From Phycisphaerales bacterium (lineage in GTDB: Bacteria > Planctomycetota > Phycisphaerae > UBA1845 > UTPLA1), in contig JAKSDK010000448.1 of assembly GCA_022360095.1 (NCBI GenBank), positions 186,001-250,000 of the forward strand: a stretch of 64,000 nucleotides of DNA, in the 5' to 3' direction. The number at the start of each line of letters is the position of its first letter. Within the stretch, counting starts at the first letter, position 1. Below the pieces are notes generated by a model. That model did no database searches. It saw nothing but the letters and a program-made list of their open reading frames with translations, and had not been told where the DNA came from. Shown in pieces: positions 8,722 to 17,852 of the stretch. The position numbers and the translations under genes were made by a program.

Positions 8722-11700
8722 CTATTGGGCGATCGGCAATCTCATGGGTGGAGGACCGCGAAGTTCGATGGGCGGCGGCAGATCAGGGCTTGGCCTTTGT
8801 CGAAATTTCTCATCGGACCTCGTGTGTTTGTTCGACAAATCCACCGGGCGCCCGCGAATAAACGACGCCACGACGCTATTGGTTGCTTGCAACGGAGTGT
8901 CGGTCGTGATGATCACGTCGGCGATCTTGCCGGGGTCCAATGAACCCATCTCGTCACCCACCCCTAAAATGTGCGCCGCATCCAATGTCAAAGCCCGAAC
9001 CGCATGCACGGACTCCAAACCATAAGCAACGGCCATGCCGGCCTCGATTCCCAGATTCTTGGCCAGGCTCGCTTCCCGCGTCGCAAAACAAAATCGCACG
9101 CCGGATCGATGCAGGACGGCGGCATTGCGATAAACACTGTCCCAAGGTTCGAACTCGCCGGACGGATAAGCCATCGAACGAACCAAAATGACATCCACGC
9201 TCCTTTCGGAAAGCTCGCGCGCCACCTTCCAGGCTTCACGTCCGCCGAAAATGACCGGACGAATCTCATAGCGCGCGGCAAACCGCAACGCCTCCTTGAT
9301 CTGCTTGTATGAATTTGCGCGGAAGAAAGCGGGCACTTCGCCGCGCATGCACGGAATCATCGCCTCAAGCTTGCGATCGAAATCAGACATCGGCTTCGAT
9401 GGATTGCCCGCAAGTGCCGTAACTTTGGCATAATGCGCGGCTTCTCGAAAAAATGCCTCGGTTTCCGCCAACCGCTCGCGATACTGCTCCTTTCGCTTGT
9501 TCCGGTCCTCCTGAGTCACCCACGCCTGAAATCGCACCGGCAAAGACGGCAGTTGAACAAATACGCCCATCGGTGAAGCGATCAACGCTTCCGGCATCGA
9601 CCAACCATCGAGGTGAACCAAACCCGCCCCGCCACCGACGACTTGACCTGACGCAGGGATCATCGCGGCGGTGACACCTTCCGACCGGGCAACCTCGATG
9701 GCAGAAGCGAATGGATTGTAAGCCCAGACCGCGTTCAGGTCGGGCTGAAACTTTGCAAGATCCTGCACATCCACACTGCCCGCGACGGACCCGATCTCGA
9801 TCAAACCCAACGGCACGCCGGCATTGATAAGGCCTGGATAAACATTCAAACCCGAAGCATCGACCACGGTCGCGCCCGGCTGCGGCGTCTGACCGGATCG
9901 CGGCCCCACGCGCCGAATCTTACCGTCAGACATCACCAAGATGCCGTTTGGGATCGGGGGACCGCTGACCGGATGGACCGTTCCGCCGACGATCCAGTAT
10001 TCGTTCTTTGCCGAAGGAGCAATCTGCATCGGTTCGCGCGGCGGATTCAAGGGCCTGACGGCCAGTGGCGGCGGCGGATTTTCGAAGTCGAGAGAATCAT
10101 GCTGAAAGTAGATCTCTCCGTCGATCAAGGTCAAAACACATTTCGAAAATGTGTCCAGAGGATGACCGTCGAACACAGCCAGATCGGCGAATTTGCCCGT
10201 TTCGATCGAACCGACATACTTCTCGACGCCGAGCGTTATCGCTGCGTTCATCGTGACCAGTCTTAAGGCATCGTTGGCGCCAAGCCCTCCAAAGCGGATC
10301 GATTTCGCGGCCTCCAGATTGAGGTGCCGGATCACTTCGGGCGAATCCGAATTCACCGTTGCGACGACACCGCCCTGAACCATCCGCGCCGCGTTGTGCG
10401 GGATCGCGTCGTAGGCCTCGAGCTTGTATGCCCACCAGTCGGAAAACGAGGACGCCGTGCAGGCATGGCGATGGATTTCGGGAATGATGCGATATCCCTC
10501 AAGAATATGTTGCAACACGCCGATCCGGAAGCCATAGTCCTCAGCCACGTCAAGCAGACGAAGAACCTCATCGGCGCGGTAACAATGGCAATGCACCCAG
10601 ATATCGCCGTTCTGAACCGCGGCCAGCGTTTCAAGTCGCAAATCACGGCGAAGCGGCCTCGGGTCCCGACCGGACGCCTTCTTCTTCTTGTAGGATTCCC
10701 ATTCGGCGTTGTATTGCCGCACCGCGTCGAATGAACGTCGCATCACGGCTTCGACACCCATCCTTGTGCTTGGAAAACGGGTCCGTCGATTGCGTGAATT
10801 AGACTGCTTGACGTTCTCACCCAGGGCGAATTTCACGGTCTGCGCCGCCTCGGGAAACATCCATTCAGCCGCCGGTCGCCCGTATTTCATACGCAAGACA
10901 ACGTTCTGCCCGCCGATCGTGTTGGCCGAGCCGTGCATCGTGTGAATCGTCGTCACGCCTCCCGCCAACGCACGAAAAGCACCGATGTCCGTATGGTCGA
11001 CCACGTCGGCCACTCGAACCTCCGGCGTCACCGACAGCGAAAACTCGTTCAACCCCCCGTCGCTGCACATGTGCGAATGAGCGTCAATGATGCCGGGCGT
11101 CACACAATAACCGCGAAGATCGACGGTGAGCATCCCCGGCGGCGCAGTGATATCTCCGCCCAACGCCGCGATTTTGCCCTCTTCGATCAGCAAGTCGGTC
11201 TCAACCCGATCACCTTTCTCAATCGTCAACAACGTCGCGTTCTTGATGAGAAGATCGCCACCGGTCTGGACGCGAGGCTTTCGATCCGTTTTTATCTCGC
11301 AAGCAAAGTTCGGCCAGACCACAACGTCAGCGTCCTGAGAAGTTGCAGGCTGCGACGCACTTGCCTCTTCTTCCTTCCTCTCTTTCCGCTCCCCGTCGTC
11401 GACGTGCCGATCACCTGACTTATCTGCCTCTTTTTTCCCGTCAGGCTTGATTTCACCCCCGACGTCAAACGGTTTGCCCTCCACGAACACCCATTTCACT
11501 TTGGCTTTCTTCTCTGCGAGGGGATGCGTCATCATTGTCAAATTGGCCAGCTTGCCCGGTGCAATTTCGCCGACAACCTCACGCAGACCAAGCACGCCGG
11601 CTGCGTCGCTTGTCAACGCGGCCAGCGCGGCTTTCTCGGGAAGCCCCCGCTCAATGGCCTTGCCGAGACGTTTGAAAACTTCCTTCGATGACTTCAACTC

Positions 11701-12885
11701 ATACGAGCCGATACCAAACCGAACACCCGCCTCGTGAAGAATCTTCGCATTGTCAACTTCTTCACCCCAAAGACGCTTCCGCTCCTCGAACAACCGTTCC
11801 GGTTCGAAAGGCTGACGCTGCCAGTCTTCATCAAAAACAGGACGACGGTCTCCATCCTTGAAATCTTCTCCATCCGATATCGACTTGGGTTCCTCGGGTT
11901 CATCCGACCATTTGAGACTGACGATCACCGGAACGTCACCCTGCTTCAGCCGATCGACCACCTTCCAACCCTCGCGACCACCGACGATGACCGGCTTCAA
12001 TCCGAACTCCGCCGCCATGTCCAACGCGCGATGAATCTCATTCTCACGATTCGCCAGAAAGGCGACCGATGTCTTGCGATCGAGGACGTCCCACAATGAC
12101 TCAAGATCACGATCCACCGGCGGTCGCTTTCCTTCCGGATGCCGATCCGACCATGCCGTCAATTCACGATGCCAGCGTGAATCCATGAGAATCTGTCGAA
12201 ACGCGGCCATTGCGCCCATGGTGGTGGTGGGGTATCGCGGCTTCGAAGGGAATTGTTGCCCGCGCTTGAATCCGGTCACAAACGCGGAGTGTTGCGCAAA
12301 ACCGCCCTTGAGCACTGAGCGCCGCAACGGCGCATCTCCCATGCTAATGACTGCACTCCGCCCCGAAAAAATCGCCGTCTTGGGAGACACCAGTGCGGCC
12401 GTGAAACCCGCCTTTCGAAAATCCTCTCGCTTTGCCACGTCCGGATCGAACAGGTCCTCGGCGCGCCAGTGTGGGTGCATTAATCGGCGATAAGCCTCCA
12501 CCGTCGCAGACTGCACGCCCTCGCGCGTATCGGGCGTATCGTCCGCCAAACGAAGTAAACCATCATCGTCCGGCTCCTTCGTCTTGATCCCCGCGTGCGT
12601 ACCGGCGTCGATGAAGCCGGGATACACAATCAAATCCGTCGCATCAAAAACCTCAGCATCGTCCGGAACTTGCATTTGCGTCCCTACGGAAACGATGCGC
12701 CCCTTTTCCATCAGGATCGTGCCATGTTCAATCATCACACCGGGCGACGTCACGACCTTGGCGTTCGTGATCGCCATCGGCGTTTCAAACTCCGCACGAA
12801 CTTCGGAACCGGCGGCAAAAAAGACGAATGCGAAAAGGACGAAAAGAGAAAGACAACGCCCTTCTTCCTGGATTTGGTTTTTCAT
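8722..12885 (-). CDS. giant exported amidohydrolase with three tandem amidohydrolase-like modules
   Basis: The 1387-residue product has a signal peptide (cleavage near AAGSEVRA) and three composite amidohydrolase modules. The middle one (about residues 550-960) is complete: GIIDAHSHM gives the HxH pair, followed by IWVHCHC, LQHILEGYR and the NSDSPE aspartate. The first (about 35-490) has GFIDAGTHAG and the third (about 980-1340) GLINAGVPLG, so both lack the metal HxH. Both share a GGRExWKV segment, so they are related to each other. Imidazolonepropionase-like metal-dependent hydrolase activity is likely for the middle module; the substrate is unknown. The ATG at 12885, preceded by GGGGAT, was preferred over 12942, which would lie upstream of the terminator hairpin. 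Confidence 0.85.
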   Translation of the reverse strand: MKNQIQEEGRCLSLFVLFAFVFFAAGSEVRAEFETPMAITNAKVVTSPGVMIEHGTILMEKGRIVSVGTQMQVPDDAEVFDATDLIVYPGFIDAGTHAGIKTKEPDDDGLLRLADDTPDTREGVQSATVEAYRRLMHPHWRAEDLFDPDVAKREDFRKAGFTAALVSPKTAIFSGRSAVISMGDAPLRRSVLKGGFAQHSAFVTGFKRGQQFPSKPRYPTTTMGAMAAFRQILMDSRWHRELTAWSDRHPEGKRPPVDRDLESLWDVLDRKTSVAFLANRENEIHRALDMAAEFGLKPVIVGGREGWKVVDRLKQGDVPVIVSLKWSDEPEEPKSISDGEDFKDGDRRPVFDEDWQRQPFEPERLFEERKRLWGEEVDNAKILHEAGVRFGIGSYELKSSKEVFKRLGKAIERGLPEKAALAALTSDAAGVLGLREVVGEIAPGKLANLTMMTHPLAEKKAKVKWVFVEGKPFDVGGEIKPDGKKEADKSGDRHVDDGERKERKEEEASASQPATSQDADVVVWPNFACEIKTDRKPRVQTGGDLLIKNATLLTIEKGDRVETDLLIEEGKIAALGGDITAPPGMLTVDLRGYCVTPGIIDAHSHMCSDGGLNEFSLSVTPEVRVADVVDHTDIGAFRALAGGVTTIHTMHGSANTIGGQNVVLRMKYGRPAAEWMFPEAAQTVKFALGENVKQSNSRNRRTRFPSTRMGVEAVMRRSFDAVRQYNAEWESYKKKKASGRDPRPLRRDLRLETLAAVQNGDIWVHCHCYRADEVLRLLDVAEDYGFRIGVLQHILEGYRIIPEIHRHACTASSFSDWWAYKLEAYDAIPHNAARMVQGGVVATVNSDSPEVIRHLNLEAAKSIRFGGLGANDALRLVTMNAAITLGVEKYVGSIETGKFADLAVFDGHPLDTFSKCVLTLIDGEIYFQHDSLDFENPPPPLAVRPLNPPREPMQIAPSAKNEYWIVGGTVHPVSGPPIPNGILVMSDGKIRRVGPRSGQTPQPGATVVDASGLNVYPGLINAGVPLGLIEIGSVAGSVDVQDLAKFQPDLNAVWAYNPFASAIEVARSEGVTAAMIPASGQVVGGGAGLVHLDGWSMPEALIASPMGVFVQLPSLPVRFQAWVTQEDRNKRKEQYRERLAETEAFFREAAHYAKVTALAGNPSKPMSDFDRKLEAMIPCMRGEVPAFFRANSYKQIKEALRFAARYEIRPVIFGGREAWKVARELSERSVDVILVRSMAYPSGEFEPWDSVYRNAAVLHRSGVRFCFATREASLAKNLGIEAGMAVAYGLESVHAVRALTLDAAHILGVGDEMGSLDPGKIADVIITTDTPLQATNSVVASFIRGRPVDLSNKHTRSDEKFRQRPSPDLPPPIELRGPPPMRLPIAQ

Positions 12886-12906
12886 ACGTCGATCCCCATT
12901 TAACTT

Positions 12907-12936
12907 AAAGCCCCGGGCAAGACTGCCCGGGGCTTT
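12907..12936 (-). terminator. terminator hairpin, copy 1 of a repeated element
   Basis: The arms AAAGCCCCGGGCA and TGCCCGGGGCTTT form a perfect 13-bp stem with loop AGAC. The hairpin lies 28 bases after the stop of the esterase gene on the minus strand and before the amidohydrolase start. The same arms recur at 31977-32006 and, slightly degenerate, at 62995-63024. Confidence 0.75.
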
Positions 12937-12964
12937 GATCACAACTCACCTTGATTCTCAAAAA

Positions 12965-13798
12965 TCAGTCGCTCGACTTTTTTTTCTTTTTCTTTTTCTT
13001 TTTCTTCGATTTCTCTTTTTTCGCGGCTTTCTTTACGGACTGCTCGAGCCAGCGAACCCCGTCCCGAATGTTGCCGAACACCTGACCTCTCCAGCCGTGA
13101 CCGCCCTCATAGGTGGCCAGCGTAACAAAAGCGCCGTTCTCCTCCAACGCTTCACCGGCTTCTTCGGCCATCCGATATGGACAGATCCTGTCTCCCTTGG
13201 AATGGAACAGATAGAACGATCGCCCCTTCGCTCGCTTCAAAGTCGGCAGATAATCCGGCTTAAACACCGACATGGCGATGAATGAGCCCACAACCGCAGT
13301 CTTCTTTTGCAATGCAATCGCATAGGCCGCAGGGCCGCTGGATGACCATGACAACGTAAAAATGCGCCTCCGGTCGAGCTTATGCCTTGAGCGGACATCC
13401 GCGATAACAGCCTCGACAAACTTCTCCGTTGAGAATTTCTGACCCTTGACTTTGTTTTTTCGGGTAGGCCAAACAATTTGTTGAGACGGCGTCCACTTGA
13501 CGGCAACCGGTTGCGCAACGAGATAACCCTCCGGCAAAGCATGCTTGAAGATGTTTTTGACGAAAGGATGAAAATCAGCCCCGCCCGCGCCTCCGGGCAT
13601 GACAACCACGAGGCCAAAACCTTTTTTGGGAGCTTCGTTTTCAGGCATCGGGCCGATGAGGAAGTATCGCTTACGCTCATCACCGCCGATTTGCAGGTCC
13701 TGGGACGGAACGCCGGAATCATCCTGGCCCAATACGTTGATCGGCTGAAATAGGATGACAGACCAGAGGCCACACGCACTAATGCATCGCCAAGGCAC
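12965..13798 (-). CDS. exported alpha/beta hydrolase (esterase / PHB-depolymerase-like) with polylysine tail
   Basis: The protein is a secreted serine esterase of the feruloyl esterase/polyhydroxybutyrate depolymerase type. Signs are VVVMPGGAGG (oxyanion strand), the nucleophile elbow LSWSSSGPAA, the late acid in HSKGDRICP and the histidine in GGHGWRG. The GTG at 13798, preceded by GGAAATGGA, gives a signal peptide of about 25 residues. The upstream ATG at 13903 would crowd the divergent ABC transporter promoter. The C-terminus is a run of about 20 mostly Lys residues with a few Ser, Glu and Asp, which is not part of the fold. It ends 28 bases before a terminator hairpin. Confidence 0.8.
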   Translation of the reverse strand: MPWRCISACGLWSVILFQPINVLGQDDSGVPSQDLQIGGDERKRYFLIGPMPENEAPKKGFGLVVVMPGGAGGADFHPFVKNIFKHALPEGYLVAQPVAVKWTPSQQIVWPTRKNKVKGQKFSTEKFVEAVIADVRSRHKLDRRRIFTLSWSSSGPAAYAIALQKKTAVVGSFIAMSVFKPDYLPTLKRAKGRSFYLFHSKGDRICPYRMAEEAGEALEENGAFVTLATYEGGHGWRGQVFGNIRDGVRWLEQSVKKAAKKEKSKKKKKKKKKKSSD

Positions 13799-13927
13799 GA
13801 CTCCATTTCCTTTCCGTTGAAACTTCAACTGGCTCGCATTTTTGACAGACTTTATTATCCGGATACGCCGTATCAATGTCAAAAACGAACACCTCCTTGC
13901 CACCCCGCTTTGCGATATGATGAACGC

Positions 13928-14671
13928 ATGATCGAACTCAAGGGCATCACGAAATCATTCGCGAACACGCAGGTCCTCGGCCCAATCGACCTCGACATCC
14001 CCGCCGGCGAAACGACCGTTCTCATCGGACCGAGCGGCTGCGGAAAATCCACGCTTCTGCGAATCATGATCGGTCTGATCCCTCCTGACACAGGCGCCGC
14101 TCGCTTTGAGGGCACCATCGTCAATCCCGAAACCTCCCTGACGATTCGCCGCAAAATGGGCTACGTCATCCAGGAGGGCGGCTTGTTCCCGCACCTGACC
14201 GCACACGGCAATGTCACGCTGATGGCACGACACCTCGGATGGCCGTCGGCGCGCGTCGAAAAAAAAGTCGACGAACTCGCAGCCCTGACCCAGTTTCCAC
14301 AAGACGGACTCGATCGCTATCCTGCGCAGCTCTCGGGCGGTCAGCGGCAACGTGTCAGCCTGATGCGGGCCTTGATGCTCGACCCCCACGTCTTGCTCTT
14401 CGACGAACCCCTCGGCGCCTTGGACCCGATGATCCGCGCCGATCTTCAGAACGACTTGAAGCAGATTTTTCAAACATTGAAGAAGACTGTCGTCATGGTG
14501 ACCCACGATATCGGCGAAGCCGGTTTTCTCGGCGACCGACTCGTATTGCTGCGGCACGGCCAAGTCGTGCAGAAAGGCACGATACATGACCTCGTGAACA
14601 AACCGGAAGACCCGTTTGTCACGAGTTTTATCAACGCCCAACGCAGCCCATTGGAGACATTGCAAGCGTGA
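13928..14671 (+). CDS. quaternary-amine/osmoprotectant-type ABC transporter ATP-binding protein
   Basis: The 247-residue product is the ATPase of an OpuC/ProV-type importer. It shows Walker A GPSGCGKST, the Q-loop VIQEGGLFPH, signature LSGGQRQR, Walker B VLLFDEPLGALDP and the switch histidine MVTHD. It lacks the C-terminal CBS pair of OpuCA. The ATG at 13928 matches the family start (MIELKGITKSF). Its stop overlaps the GTG of the next gene (GTGA), which encodes the matching binding-protein/permease. The pair lies directly upstream of egtBD, so ergothioneine or hercynine is a candidate substrate besides glycine betaine. Confidence 0.9.
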   Translation: MIELKGITKSFANTQVLGPIDLDIPAGETTVLIGPSGCGKSTLLRIMIGLIPPDTGAARFEGTIVNPETSLTIRRKMGYVIQEGGLFPHLTAHGNVTLMARHLGWPSARVEKKVDELAALTQFPQDGLDRYPAQLSGGQRQRVSLMRALMLDPHVLLFDEPLGALDPMIRADLQNDLKQIFQTLKKTVVMVTHDIGEAGFLGDRLVLLRHGQVVQKGTIHDLVNKPEDPFVTSFINAQRSPLETLQA

Positions 14672-16191
14672 ATTTCACCCACCGACTTAGAATCCTGCTC
14701 GCCTGCTTGGTTTTCGTCGTCAGCGGGTGCGCATCGGAATCCTCAAAACAACCGGATGCAGCCGTGCTGACGATCGGCTCAAAGAAATTCACCGAGTCCG
14801 CGATCCTGGGTGAAATGCTCAAGCACATTGCCCGACACGAGGGGTACGCCTCAAAACACACACGCGACCTGGGGACGCGGGTGCTTTTCAACGCCCTGAA
14901 AATCGGAGGAGTCGACGCGTACGTTGATTATACGGGGACACTTTCACAGGTCCTTCTTTCCGGAAAACAACTGGTCGGCATCGATGAGCTACGTGTTGCA
15001 CTTCGGGATGAAGGCATCCTGATGAGCCGTCCGCTGGGTTTTAGAAACAATTACGTCCTCGGGATCAGGGAAGACCTCGCCAAGCAACGCAAGATTCGAA
15101 CCATCTCCGATCTGAAAAAACACCCCGACCTCGTCCTCGCATTCAGCAATGAGTTCATGGACCGTGAAGACGGCTGGCCGAGCCTGCGAGATCGCTATCA
15201 GCTTCCTCACGAAAACGTCAAAGGGATGGATCACGACCTCGCCTATCGGGGCATGGAACGACGCGCGATCCATGTCACGGACCTCTACAGCACCGACGCT
15301 GAGATCCGCTACTACAACCTCCGTGCTCTCAAAGACGACTTGCATCATTTCCCGGACTACGAGGCCGTCATCCTCTATCGCGCCGACTTGAAGACGAGGG
15401 CGCCGAACTTCGTCAAGAAAATACTGCGACTCGAAAACCGCATCGCCGAAGAGGCGATGATCAAAATGAACGCTCGTGCAAAACTGAGTCGAGTGCGCGA
15501 CACGGTCGTGTCGGCAGACTTCTTGGATAACGTTCTGGGGATCAAGGTCGAGGTGGGCAAAGAAGACTGGCTTGCCAATCTCCGGAGCAACACGTATGAG
15601 CATCTGCGTCTCGTCGCGATCTCTTTGTTCGCCGCAATCGTGATCGCAATCCCGCTAGGCATCGTGGCGGCCGGCGCACCCGGCCCCGGACAAACGATTC
15701 TCGGTGTGGTCGGCATCATTCAAACCATCCCCGCCTTGGCGCTGTTGGTTTTCATGATCCCGATCTTTCGAGATATCGGCAGTGTCCCTGCAATCGCCGC
15801 CCTTTTTCTCTACAGCTTGCTGCCCATCGTTCGAAATACATACACGGGTCTTCACGATATTTCCCCTGCACTAAAGGAATCCGCTGCCGCGCTCGGCCTG
15901 TCCCGATTCGCCAGGCTTCGCCTCATCGAACTGCCCATGGCCTCTCGCACGATCCTCGCAGGCATCAAGACGTCCGCGGTGATCAATATCGGCACCGCAA
16001 CACTTGGCGCACTGATTGGCGCCGGCGGCTACGGCCAGCCCATTCTGACCGGCATTCGACTCAATGACGTCTCGCTCATTTTGCAAGGCGCGATTCCGGC
16101 CGCGGCGCTGGCCTTGCTGGTTCAGGCGATATTTGAGATCGCGGAACGCATCTTCGTTTCGAAGGGTCTTCGCATAAAGCCAATCATGTAA
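14668..16191 (+). CDS. ABC importer substrate-binding/permease fusion, OpuC/EgtU-like
   Basis: The 507-residue protein starts with a lipoprotein signal (VFVVSGC, cysteine near residue 21). A glycine-betaine-type binding domain follows (about 30-290: IGSKKFTES, VDYTGTLSQ). The C-terminal permease (about 305-507) has five or six membrane helices and the EAA-type loop around ALKESAAALGLSRFARLRLIELP. Known fusions of this family, such as OpuABC and EgtU, carry the permease first and the binding domain last, so the order here is reversed. Translation starts at GTG overlapping the ATPase stop. Import of a trimethylammonium compound is the family expectation. Ergothioneine is suggested only by the neighbouring egtBD. 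Confidence 0.88.
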   Translation: MNFTHRLRILLACLVFVVSGCASESSKQPDAAVLTIGSKKFTESAILGEMLKHIARHEGYASKHTRDLGTRVLFNALKIGGVDAYVDYTGTLSQVLLSGKQLVGIDELRVALRDEGILMSRPLGFRNNYVLGIREDLAKQRKIRTISDLKKHPDLVLAFSNEFMDREDGWPSLRDRYQLPHENVKGMDHDLAYRGMERRAIHVTDLYSTDAEIRYYNLRALKDDLHHFPDYEAVILYRADLKTRAPNFVKKILRLENRIAEEAMIKMNARAKLSRVRDTVVSADFLDNVLGIKVEVGKEDWLANLRSNTYEHLRLVAISLFAAIVIAIPLGIVAAGAPGPGQTILGVVGIIQTIPALALLVFMIPIFRDIGSVPAIAALFLYSLLPIVRNTYTGLHDISPALKESAAALGLSRFARLRLIELPMASRTILAGIKTSAVINIGTATLGALIGAGGYGQPILTGIRLNDVSLILQGAIPAAALALLVQAIFEIAERIFVSKGLRIKPIM

Positions 16192-16544
16192 CAAGCTGCC
16201 TTGTTTCAGAACGATATGGCGGCTTGCAAAAAAACGACCTTTGCACGTTGCGTTTTTGGTGATTATGTATGATTTGATCGATATTCCGCGAGAAAATGCT
16301 GATTTCTACGGCATTTCTCAAACTTTGCCTTGACGACACCAAATCATCGACTATATTCTTTCAAAACAAAATCGCGCGGTGCCGTATATTCCCTTTTGAA
16401 TCATGGTCTTCAAATTCACAAAGCAACTGCAATCTTGCCAGTCGGCCGACGCCGTCTCTCAAATTATCAGCAAAAATACAGCCGTGTTTAATAGCCGTCT
16501 CATCGAGAGAAAATCGCTGATCGATTAACACGGAGTCTTATCCG
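16192..16544. other. 353-bp intergenic region ahead of egtB
   Basis: The stretch is AT-richer than its surroundings. It holds a weak AAAAACG/CGTTTTT inverted repeat (16230-16257) that could end the transporter transcript, a good promoter (16330-16357) and then a leader of about 180 bases. A short plus-strand frame inside (16296-16520) has no ribosome site or recognisable product. No RNA family is recognised. Confidence 0.5.
16330..16357 (+). promoter_or_regulatory. sigma-70-type promoter for egtBD
   Basis: TTGACG (16330-16335) and TATATT (16352-16357) are separated by 16 bases in AT-rich DNA. They lie about 185 bases before the egtB ATG. This suggests that egtBD can be expressed apart from the upstream transporter. 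Confidence 0.55.
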
Positions 16545-17852
16545 ATGGCCTCAAAAGCACTTACGGTCAGCCCCAAAAAGCCCCTCCCGACATCGGTCTC
16601 GTCTCTCACCGCACATTACCGAGAAGTCCGGCAGACTACAGAGAAGCTCTGCGTACCTCTGACGCCTGAAGATTGCATCATTCAATCCATGCCGGACGTC
16701 AGTCCGACAAAATGGCATCTTGCTCACACAAGCTGGTTTTTCGAAACATTTCTCCTGACGGATGGGTTACCGACCTATCGGCCTTTTCACCCTGAGTACA
16801 AGTATCTGTACAACTCCTACTACAACGCAGTCGGTGACCAGTTTTATCGACCGAATCGAGGCCTCCTGTCGCGACCGTCCCTTGAGCACACGTATCGTTT
16901 TCGCAATTATGTGGATCGACACGTACTCGAATTCCTGGAATCGAGGGACGAAGACTCGGTACGGAAAGTCGCGCCGGTCATCACGCTCGGTCTGTACCAT
17001 GAGCAGCAACATCAGGAACTCATCCTGACCGACATCAAACATGTCTTCTGGTGTAATCCTCTTCGGCCGGTCTATCGCAATTTAGGCACACCGCTTGACG
17101 GAGCGCCCCTCCCTCAAACGTGGGCTCGATTCGCCGAAAATCTCTATTGGATCGGACACAGGAGCGATGACGATTGCTTCGGCTATGACAATGAATATCC
17201 CCGTCATAAAGCCCATGTCCGCGCTTTTGAAATCGCCTCCCGGCTTGTCACGAACGGGGAATATCTCGAATTTCTGTCCGACGGCGGTTACGAACGCCCG
17301 GAATTCTGGCTGTCCGACGGCTGGAACATCGTCAATGCCGAAGGCTGGAAGGCGCCGCTTTACTGGGAGCAACGAGACAACGCTTGGTGGATCATGACGC
17401 TCGGCGGTATGCGAAAGCTGAATCCCGCCGAACCCGTTTGCCATGTCAGTTTCTTTGAGGCCGACGCGTTCGCCCGCTGGACCGGGGCCAGATTACCGAC
17501 CGAAGTCGAATGGGAAATCGCCGCCCAAAATGTGCCGGTACAGGGAAATCTGTTGGATGATGACCGACTACATCCCGTTTCAACACAAACCATCAAACCC
17601 GAAGGCCCATTGTCCCAGATGTTCGGCGATGTTTGGGAGTGGACTGCCAGCCCCTACGCGCCCTATCCGGGTTTCAAACAAGTGGAGGGCGCCCTAGGCG
17701 AATACAACGCCAAGTTTATGTGCAACCAAATGGTTCTACGAGGCGGTTCCTGTGCAACACCTCGTTCCCATATCAGATCGACGTATCGTAATTTCTTTCC
17801 ACCCGATGCCCGTTGGCAATTCATGGGCTTTCGACTTGCGAGGGACGCATGA
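16545..17852 (+). CDS. egtB: hercynine oxygenase (ergothioneine biosynthesis EgtB)
   Basis: This non-haem iron enzyme joins a sulfur donor to hercynine, forming the sulfoxide precursor of ergothioneine. The N-terminal DinB-like domain holds the iron ligands in HLAHTSWFF (about residue 57) and HEQQHQE (about 152-158). The C-terminal FGE-sulfatase domain shows RWTGARLPTEVEWE, GDVWEWTASPY and VLRGGSCATP. The length of 435 residues is typical. The stop overlaps the egtD ATG (ATGA). There is no egtA, egtC or egtE in the window, as in many non-actinobacterial clusters where cysteine is used directly and the lyase is elsewhere. Confidence 0.93.
   Translation: MASKALTVSPKKPLPTSVSSLTAHYREVRQTTEKLCVPLTPEDCIIQSMPDVSPTKWHLAHTSWFFETFLLTDGLPTYRPFHPEYKYLYNSYYNAVGDQFYRPNRGLLSRPSLEHTYRFRNYVDRHVLEFLESRDEDSVRKVAPVITLGLYHEQQHQELILTDIKHVFWCNPLRPVYRNLGTPLDGAPLPQTWARFAENLYWIGHRSDDDCFGYDNEYPRHKAHVRAFEIASRLVTNGEYLEFLSDGGYERPEFWLSDGWNIVNAEGWKAPLYWEQRDNAWWIMTLGGMRKLNPAEPVCHVSFFEADAFARWTGARLPTEVEWEIAAQNVPVQGNLLDDDRLHPVSTQTIKPEGPLSQMFGDVWEWTASPYAPYPGFKQVEGALGEYNAKFMCNQMVLRGGSCATPRSHIRSTYRNFFPPDARWQFMGFRLARDA

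Noticed and set aside
12969-13015. Possible frameshift or sequencing error at the polylysine end of the esterase
   Set aside because: The tail mixes AAG and AAA codons, keeps frame to a stop, and similar tails occur in other genes here, so a real tail is the simpler reading.
16296-16520. 74-residue plus-strand frame ahead of egtB
   Set aside because: It begins before the promoter, has no ribosome site, and its composition is unlike the neighbouring genes.
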